From the NCBI GenBank assembly GCA_904501915.1, contig CAJGCV010000033.1, positions 1 to 19,941 of the forward strand: a stretch of 19,941 nucleotides of DNA. Direction: 5' to 3'. This stretch comes from an uncultured Akkermansia sp. (GTDB taxonomy: Bacteria; Verrucomicrobiota; Verrucomicrobiia; Verrucomicrobiales; Akkermansiaceae). Below the pieces are notes generated by a model, which saw nothing but the letters and a program-made list of their open reading frames with translations, ran no database searches and was not told the DNA's origin. The position numbers and the translations under genes were made by a program. Shown here in pieces: positions 14,379 to 19,941 of the stretch (positions are counted from its first letter, which is position 1; each line of letters begins with the position of its first letter).

Positions 14379-16550
14379 TCAGGCCAGACGCGTGATTTCC
14401 AGATTCCGCACCATGCACTGGTTAACCGAACCGTTGGTATTGGCGCAGCGGGTCGTGTAACAGAGCGAGAACTGGTGCGTGCCGGCCGGCAGCTCCACCC
14501 GCAATGCGGCTGAGCGGGCGTAATCCTCCCAGCAGCCCGCCTCGGTATTGTGCGGCATCAGCATCACGCCACAGCTTTCACCGTCCACCACCAGCTCGCG
14601 CAAGGCGCAGGTATCGCCATCGCGCAGTGAATTGGTGGCATTACTGTAGAACACGCGCACCGCGTAAGTACCCGCCTCCAGATTCACCGGTTCATAATCC
14701 AGACGGGCTGTGCAGGTGCGGGTATCGAGCCAGGCCTGCCCCTGCTCCACCTCAAACTCGCCCTGCTCCCCTATGCGCAGTGGCTTCAACATGGTGCGCC
14801 CGCCAGCCTGCACGTATTCAAACGGCTTGCTGAAACACGAGCTGGTATGCGCATTGACAGCCTGCACGGTGTACTCGGTATAAAGCGCCTTGACGGGTGG
14901 CAGCGCGCACTGGCAATCCAGCGTGGCAGAAAACGCCACACCATTGCGGAACACATTGTAGGAATCTGCCCCGGGTACAGGATGCCAGCGCAGTAATTCC
15001 GCACTGGGGGCATCCCACTCAGGCTCAGATAAATCCTCCTGCGCCGCTGTCGGCTGCACGGGGGCAACTTCACCCTCTGCGGGCATCAGTTCCAGCTCAA
15101 TCTGAATGCGGCCCTCGGTATCCAACGGAATAATGGGCGAATCCGGCTTGCCGTTCACCATGACCGACCACACCTCGGTACCGTATCCGTTCACATGGAT
15201 ATCCAGCACCATATTGCGGATGCGCAGTCCCATGAGCCAGTGGCTGCCGCGGTATTCCCGGGGCACACAAGGCGCAATCACCAGATTATCCCCCTCATAC
15301 TGAATCCCGAACAGGGCGTAGTAATACATGCCCAGCATGCCCGCCACACTCCACAGCTGGCGGTCGGAGTTCTGAATCGTACCGCCGGCTTCACCGCTTT
15401 CGGCATGAAAATTCTCCTTATTAGAGCCAAAAGCCATAGCCGCACGCAGCAGGGAGGCCATGGAAAACGCTGCACCCTCCGCATTCTGCTGCTCAGCCTG
15501 CGCCATGAGCACGTATGCCTCCACAAACGGCCACACACTGCGGTTATGGTATGCTTTCTCCTGGCGGGATTTATAGGGCGTGAACACCGGCGTACCGAAA
15601 GGCGAGCGCGGCAGATGCTGCAGCAATGCCGTACCCTGGTCACCAGCCAGCCCGCAAAGCACCGCCAGCGCCGTGGCCAGGGAATCCACGCGGTCATCCA
15701 GGTAGCCCTCTGCGGTGCGCATGATACCATAGTGCGCACCCCCTGCACTGCGGAAGTTTTCTTTGATGGCAGCCCCCAGCGCCGCAGCCTCCTCTGCATA
15801 AGTGGCAGCTTCCGCATCGCGGTTCAGCTCACGCAGCATACGTGCCAGCAACTGGCGGCAGATATAATGCAGCACATTGGTGCCGAAGGCACAGGAAGCA
15901 GCAATATCCGCCGGGGTCATCCAATCCGGATAGCTCTGCTCCCGCCAGTCGATGAAGGAAGTCTCACCGGGGCGCAGCACTTTATCTGCCGGAAGCACGG
16001 CGGCATCCTGCGCCAGCGTAGCGGAGAGCACCTCCGTGCACCAGGAAAGCCAGCCCTTATCCCCCTGCGCCTGATACAGCGCCCACGCACCCAGTGCCCA
16101 GACCACGCGATCTGTAGAAACCGGCCAGCCTCCACCCGTACCGGTATCCTGCAGCACCACGCCGTCGCGCACACGCGACTCCAGGCTGAGGCGTGTAGCC
16201 TCCGGGGCAGCCAGAGCCGTGCCCAGGGCTGCGGCAAATGCCATATCGCGCGTCCACACGGCAGACCAGCTGGCACCGGCCAGCATGACACCCTCCGGGG
16301 TGATATTGGCCTGCAGTTCATGTGCCGCCAGGGTATACATAGCCTGCAGCACAGGAATGGAACTGCGCACACCGGCGCACCCCTCCGGCAAGGCGGCAGG
16401 AATCTGCACCTCGCGCACAGCCCCCTCGCGCGAAATACGCAGGCAGGTGGGCGACACCAGCTCCGCCACAAGCCCCGGCTGCTCCAGCCGGGTGCTCGTG
16501 AGGCGGTAAGCGCCGTTGTCAAACAGAAGCTGTTCCTGCCCTGCAGCCAT
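14379..16550 (-). CDS. Six-hairpin glycoside hydrolase with FN3-like and carbohydrate-binding-like C-terminal domains
   Basis: The 723-aa product has an (alpha/alpha)6-barrel of the six-hairpin glycosidase type. Marks are WTRDMAFAAALG (~99-110), STDRVVWALGAWALY (~145-159), SFIDWREQSYPDWM (~198-211), DRVDSLATALAVL (~291-303), and YHNRSVWPFVEAYVLMAQA further on. The acids in WTRD and IDWRE are candidate catalytic or binding residues. After the barrel come a beta domain (~425-490), an FN3-like domain (HPVPGADSYNVFRNG) and a C-terminal jelly-roll-like domain. No signal peptide is visible and the start is 9 bases after the purB stop, so the enzyme is probably cytoplasmic and cotranscribed with purB. 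The exact GH family and substrate cannot be read with confidence. Confidence 0.8.
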   Translation of the reverse strand: MAAGQEQLLFDNGAYRLTSTRLEQPGLVAELVSPTCLRISREGAVREVQIPAALPEGCAGVRSSIPVLQAMYTLAAHELQANITPEGVMLAGASWSAVWTRDMAFAAALGTALAAPEATRLSLESRVRDGVVLQDTGTGGGWPVSTDRVVWALGAWALYQAQGDKGWLSWCTEVLSATLAQDAAVLPADKVLRPGETSFIDWREQSYPDWMTPADIAASCAFGTNVLHYICRQLLARMLRELNRDAEAATYAEEAAALGAAIKENFRSAGGAHYGIMRTAEGYLDDRVDSLATALAVLCGLAGDQGTALLQHLPRSPFGTPVFTPYKSRQEKAYHNRSVWPFVEAYVLMAQAEQQNAEGAAFSMASLLRAAMAFGSNKENFHAESGEAGGTIQNSDRQLWSVAGMLGMYYYALFGIQYEGDNLVIAPCVPREYRGSHWLMGLRIRNMVLDIHVNGYGTEVWSVMVNGKPDSPIIPLDTEGRIQIELELMPAEGEVAPVQPTAAQEDLSEPEWDAPSAELLRWHPVPGADSYNVFRNGVAFSATLDCQCALPPVKALYTEYTVQAVNAHTSSCFSKPFEYVQAGGRTMLKPLRIGEQGEFEVEQGQAWLDTRTCTARLDYEPVNLEAGTYAVRVFYSNATNSLRDGDTCALRELVVDGESCGVMLMPHNTEAGCWEDYARSAALRVELPAGTHQFSLCYTTRCANTNGSVNQCMVRNLEITRLA

Positions 16551-16559
16551 AGATGAGCA

Positions 16560-17984
16560 TTACAGAATAGCACCCGGCACGTAGCCCACGCCATCCGGGA
16601 AACGGGTAGCGAGCTCCTGCACCATGGCGGCAAAAGCATCCACCTGCTGGGCAGCCATACCGGTATCGCCGGCGTTGGCGTCGTAAATCTCCTGAATTTC
16701 CTCACGGGTCAGCATCAGGCGGCCATCAGCCCCCAGGCGGTCCAGCAGGTCATTGGTGGAAATAAGCCCATTGCGCAGGTCATTGGACACCGCCACAGCG
16801 TGTTCCTTGATAACCTCGTGCGCCGTCTCGCGCCCCACGCCGCGCTTCACGGCAGCCATCATGATAGTGGTAGTCATCAGGAACGGCAGGTAGCGGTTCA
16901 GCTCTGTGCGCACCACGGGTTCGTACATACCCATCTGGTCCAGCACGGTGATAAAAGTCTCGAACAGGCCATCTGCCGCCAGGAAGGCATCCGGCAGCAC
17001 GCAGCGGCGCACCACGGAGCAGGACACATCACCCTCGTTCCACTGGTCGCCGATAATGCCGCCAATCATGGTGAGGTGACCCTTCAGGATAGCGTGGAAA
17101 CCATTCACACGCTCGCAGGAGCGGGGGTTCATCTTGTGCGGCATGGCGCTGGAGCCGGTCTGCCCCTTGGCAAAGCCCTCAGTGCAGAGCTCATGCCCCA
17201 CCATGAGGCGCCAGGTCTTGCAGAAACTGCTCGGTCCGCTTGCCAGACCCACCAGACCGGAAATAATCTCAAAATCAAGCGAGCGGGGATACACCTGGCC
17301 CACATTCATCCACTTGGAGGAAATACCCAGATGCGCGCAGATGCGGCTTTCGAGTTCGCGCACCGTCTCCGGGTTCTTGGCAAAGAGGGAAAGCTGGTCC
17401 AGCTGGGTACCCACGGCGCCCTTGAGACCGCGCACGCGGTAGCGCTCCATCATGCTCACCCAGGCCCAGGCCCAGTGCACAATTTCCTCACCGAACATAG
17501 CCACGCGCTTGCCCATGGTCGTGGCCTGGGCGGCCACATTGTGAGTGCGGGCAGCAAACACCATATCGCGCCATCCGTTGGCGCACTTGGCCATGCGGTC
17601 GAGCACCGCCACCGCCTTGTCGCGGATAATATGCATGGAGCGCCAGATCTGCAGCTGCTCCACATTCTCGGTAAGGTCGCGGCTGGTCATGCCCTTGTGG
17701 ATATGCTCGTGCCCGGCCAGGTCGCAGAACTCCTCAATGCGTGCCTTCACATCGTGGCGGGTCACGCGTTCGCGGGCGTTGATGCTGTCCACATCCACCT
17801 GCCCTTTCACACGCTCGTAGGCATCAATCGCCTCCTGCGGAATATCCAGACCCAGGTCTTTCTGAGCCTTCATCACTGCAATCCAGAACTCACGCTCCAG
17901 CACAATGCGACCTTCAGCGGACCAGATGGCTTTCATAGAATCAGAGGCGTAACGCCCGGCCAGTACATTCGGAATAGCGCTCAT
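16560..17984 (-). CDS. purB: Adenylosuccinate lyase
   Basis: PurB acts twice in purine synthesis, splitting SAICAR to AICAR and adenylosuccinate to AMP, each time releasing fumarate. The 474 aa are typical. Seen: RHDVKARIEEF (~76-86), HKGMTSRDLTENVE (~96-109), RTHNVAAQATTMGKR (~146-160) with the conserved His148, and the superfamily signature GSSAMPHKMNP (~277-287) on the mobile catalytic loop. MPHK differs slightly from the commoner MPYK but is known in this family. It has its own promoter; uvrB ends 88 bases upstream, and the glycosidase gene follows after 9 bases. Confidence 0.96.
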   Translation of the reverse strand: MSAIPNVLAGRYASDSMKAIWSAEGRIVLEREFWIAVMKAQKDLGLDIPQEAIDAYERVKGQVDVDSINARERVTRHDVKARIEEFCDLAGHEHIHKGMTSRDLTENVEQLQIWRSMHIIRDKAVAVLDRMAKCANGWRDMVFAARTHNVAAQATTMGKRVAMFGEEIVHWAWAWVSMMERYRVRGLKGAVGTQLDQLSLFAKNPETVRELESRICAHLGISSKWMNVGQVYPRSLDFEIISGLVGLASGPSSFCKTWRLMVGHELCTEGFAKGQTGSSAMPHKMNPRSCERVNGFHAILKGHLTMIGGIIGDQWNEGDVSCSVVRRCVLPDAFLAADGLFETFITVLDQMGMYEPVVRTELNRYLPFLMTTTIMMAAVKRGVGRETAHEVIKEHAVAVSNDLRNGLISTNDLLDRLGADGRLMLTREEIQEIYDANAGDTGMAAQQVDAFAAMVQELATRFPDGVGYVPGAIL

Positions 17985-18014
17985 AATATGTATTTGAGGT
18001 ACAGGTGAACCCTC

Positions 18015-18043
18015 ATCTTAACAGATTCAACCCCATTTTTCAA
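18015..18043 (-). promoter_or_regulatory. Promoter of purB
   Basis: On the minus strand TTGAAA (18043-18038), 17 bases, TAAGAT (18020-18015), giving a leader of about 24 nt. A short GAGCG/CGCTC hairpin directly after the uvrB stop lacks a T-run, so read-through from uvrB remains possible. Confidence 0.6.
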
Positions 18044-18072
18044 GCTTTATATCCCAGCCGGAGCGCCAACGC

Positions 18073-19941
18073 TCAGCGGCGGACGTTGGGACGCTTGTCG
18101 TTCTTCAAGAGATTGATTTTATCGCGAAGCACAGCCGCCACCTCAAAATCAAGGCGTGCGGCAGCTTCGCGCATCTCTTTCTCAAGACGGGCAATGGCAG
18201 CCGGCACATCGGTGGGAGCATCATCCCCCTCCCCGGCCATGAGAACCCCGAAATCATCATCGGTGTCTTCAAGTGCATCGTCCGGCGTATAAAGGCGCAA
18301 GGTGCTCTGGTCACCGCGGCTGACACTCTGCGGGGTGATGCCGTGCGCCTCGTTATAAGCCTGTTGAATAGCGCGGCGGCGGTCACTTTCCTCCACCAGG
18401 CGGCGTATGGAATCCGTCACCACGTCGCAGAAAAGCACACATTCGCCATGCACATGGCGCGCGGCGCGCCCGGCGGTCTGCACCAGACTGGTTTCATTGC
18501 GCAGGAAGCCCTCCTTATCGGCATCGAGAATGCAGACGAGGGAGACTTCGGGCAAATCGAGGCCTTCGCGCAGCAGGTTGATACCCACCAGGATATCGAC
18601 CTTACCGGCACGCAATTTGCGCAGAATCTCCACACGTTCAATGGCATCCACATCAGCATGGATATATTCCACCTCCAGACCGACCTTGCGGAGATAATCC
18701 GTCAAATCCTCCGCCGTGCGTTTGGTGAGGGTGGTCACCAGCACGCGCTCGCGCACGGAAACACGCTGGCGGCACAGCTCAATGGTTTTATCAATCTGGC
18801 CATCGAGCGGGTGCAGGGTGATTCCGGGCTCCAGCAGCCCCGTGGGGCGGATCAGCTGCTCCACAATAAGCGGCTGCGCAAGCCCTCGCGGGTTGAAACT
18901 TTCCACCGGGGCGGCGCTGGAATGCGGCGGCACGCGCAGTTCACTGAGGTGGTGGAAGAACACACCGCGGAAGCCCTCCGGCGCATGGGTGATGGCCTGG
19001 CTGGCCTCGCGGCTGCGGGCGTGGGTGTTGCCACGCTTTGCTTTCAGCACTGGTATGTAGCTCTTGTTGCCCGCCACGCAGTTCACATATTCAAAAGGTC
19101 CCGGCGTTGCAGAAACATAAACCAGCTGAGCCTGGCGGTTCATGAACTCATCAAACCGCAGCGGGCGGTTATCCAGCGCGGAGGGGAGGCGGAACCCATG
19201 GTCAATGAGCACTTGTTTGCGGGAGCGGTCTCCCTCGTACATGCCGCCTATCTGCGGCACGGTGGCGTGCGATTCGTCAATAATGGTGAGATGGTCTGCC
19301 GGAAAGTAATCCTGCAGGGTGGAAGGGGTGCTGCCCGGGGCGCGGCCTGCCAGGTGGCGCGAGTAGTTCTCAATCCCCTTGCAGAAGCCTATTTCGTTGA
19401 TGAGCTCCAGGTCGTAATCGGTGCGCATCTTGAGGCGCTGAGCTTCGATAAGCTTGTTGTTCTTCTCGAACCACTCCACGCGCTCTGCCAGTTCACGGCG
19501 GATACTCTGGATGGCCGGCAGGCGCTTTTCCGGGGCAGAAACATACTGTTTGACCGGGAAGAAGAGGTAGCTCTGCAAACGCTCTCGCACGCGCCCTGTG
19601 CCGGCATCAATGAGCGAGATGGCATCAATCTCGTCGCCGAAGAATTCCACGCGTATCGCCTCGCCATCGCTCTGCGCGGGGTATACCTCCACCACATCGC
19701 CGCGCACCCGGAAGCGCCCGCGCTGAAAATCGTAGTCATTGCGCTCGAACAGCAGCTCTGCCAGGCAGGCCAGCATCGCATCGCGGTCCATTTCCTGCCC
19801 TTCGTGCAGCGAAAGGGTCAGATTCCGGTAATCCTCCGGTGCGCCCAGACCGTATATGCAGGAAACGGATGCCACTACAATCACATCACGCCGGAGCAGC
19901 AGCGAACGCATGGCATTCAGGCACAGGCGGTCAATTTCCTC
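18073..19941 (-). CDS. uvrB: Excinuclease ABC subunit UvrB (5' end outside window)
   Basis: UvrB is the damage-verifying helicase-like subunit of nucleotide excision repair; it receives DNA from UvrA and positions UvrC. About 622 residues are present; the start, including Walker A, lies beyond the right edge. Visible: DVIVVASVSCIYGLG just inside the edge, the RLPSALDNRPL segment, VYVSATPGPFE (motif IV), RPTGLLEPGI, TTLTKRTAEDLTDYL (motif V region), INLLREGLDLPEVSLV, QTAGRAARH (motif VI), and a C-terminal UVR domain (IARLEKEMREAAARLDFEVAAVLRD). Between SATPGPFE and VEQLIRPTG there are about 75 residues where other UvrBs have about 7. The frame stays open, so the gene is probably functional and would exceed the usual ~670 aa. 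Confidence 0.96.
   Translation of the reverse strand, partial: EEIDRLCLNAMRSLLLRRDVIVVASVSCIYGLGAPEDYRNLTLSLHEGQEMDRDAMLACLAELLFERNDYDFQRGRFRVRGDVVEVYPAQSDGEAIRVEFFGDEIDAISLIDAGTGRVRERLQSYLFFPVKQYVSAPEKRLPAIQSIRRELAERVEWFEKNNKLIEAQRLKMRTDYDLELINEIGFCKGIENYSRHLAGRAPGSTPSTLQDYFPADHLTIIDESHATVPQIGGMYEGDRSRKQVLIDHGFRLPSALDNRPLRFDEFMNRQAQLVYVSATPGPFEYVNCVAGNKSYIPVLKAKRGNTHARSREASQAITHAPEGFRGVFFHHLSELRVPPHSSAAPVESFNPRGLAQPLIVEQLIRPTGLLEPGITLHPLDGQIDKTIELCRQRVSVRERVLVTTLTKRTAEDLTDYLRKVGLEVEYIHADVDAIERVEILRKLRAGKVDILVGINLLREGLDLPEVSLVCILDADKEGFLRNETSLVQTAGRAARHVHGECVLFCDVVTDSIRRLVEESDRRRAIQQAYNEAHGITPQSVSRGDQSTLRLYTPDDALEDTDDDFGVLMAGEGDDAPTDVPAAIARLEKEMREAAARLDFEVAAVLRDKINLLKNDKRPNVRR
18865..19089 (-). 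other. In-frame insertion within uvrB
   Basis: This segment encodes the extra residues between the SATP motif and the RPTGLL motif. Its middle part (about 18880-19030) encodes Arg/His/Pro-rich sequence such as THAPEGFRGVFFHHLSE and SSAAPVESFNPRGLAQPL, unlike any UvrB core sequence I know. On the coding strand TTCCACC and GGTGGAA lie about 45 bases apart as inverted arms (about 18900-18957). All reading is in frame and no stop is introduced. Confidence 0.6.

Noticed and set aside
15195..16556. Long plus-strand open frame (453 codons)
   Set aside because: It is antisense to the six-hairpin glycosidase and shows no domain of its own.
16800..18008. Long plus-strand open frame (402 codons)
   Set aside because: It is antisense to purB and extends through the purB promoter.
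18865..19089. uvrB as a frameshifted pseudogene
   Set aside because: The frame is continuous through the insertion and motifs V, VI and the UVR domain follow intact.
1..19941. CRISPR array, transposon, prophage, defence island or riboswitch
   Set aside because: I found no regularly spaced repeats, transposase, integrase, phage protein or known riboswitch core; gene content is housekeeping.

Overview
The window looks like core chromosome of a Gram-negative gut-type Verrucomicrobiota, most like the Akkermansia lineage. This is inferred from the protein families, the base composition, two lipoprotein signal peptides and the near-absence of Shine-Dalgarno sequences; no marker here fixes the genus. 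It holds 15 protein genes (one cut by the right edge), two tRNAs and tmRNA. I see no insertion sequence, prophage, CRISPR array or toxin-antitoxin pair. Genes are tightly packed and no gene-free stretch exceeds 300 bases.

Layout, left to right. (1) ssrA (tmRNA, + strand) ends at a bidirectional terminator. That terminator also closes a minus-strand pair: a TPR lipoprotein gene followed by nspC (carboxynorspermidine decarboxylase). (2) A second lipoprotein gene with a very acidic tail is divergent from the TPR lipoprotein. (3) tRNA-Gln(TTG) on the minus strand is divergent from prfA-prmC and a small membrane-protein gene on the plus strand. (4) Convergent to that comes the minus-strand pair dnaB (replicative helicase) and an N-acetylmuramoyl-L-alanine amidase. 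The amidase and the membrane-protein gene overlap tail to tail by 147 bp. (5) nagA (GlcNAc-6-P deacetylase, divergent from dnaB) is followed by a protein with an E3-binding domain and a degenerate E2-type acyltransferase domain, then a convergent M50 protease gene. (6) tRNA-Asn(GTT), ridA-like, coaC and an FHA-like membrane protein read to the right. (7) A minus-strand block holds uvrB (5' end outside the window), purB and a six-hairpin glycosidase without a signal peptide.

Together these serve translation termination and rescue (prfA, prmC, ssrA), replication and repair (dnaB, uvrB), purine, CoA and polyamine synthesis (purB, coaC, nspC), and cell-wall and amino-sugar turnover (amidase, nagA). 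A recurring promoter shape, TTGnnn-N17/18-TAnnAT, precedes most transcription units. It often lies so close to the start codon that the mRNA should be leaderless or nearly so.

Nothing in the window amounts to a clear multi-gene novel system. The items most worth a second look are: a net in-frame insertion of about 68 residues inside UvrB that could be a protein-embedded repeat element; the E2-like protein without a lipoyl domain or an HxxxDG motif; the leaderless-promoter pattern; the tandem hairpin array behind nspC; and the divergent lipoproteins with oppositely charged tails.
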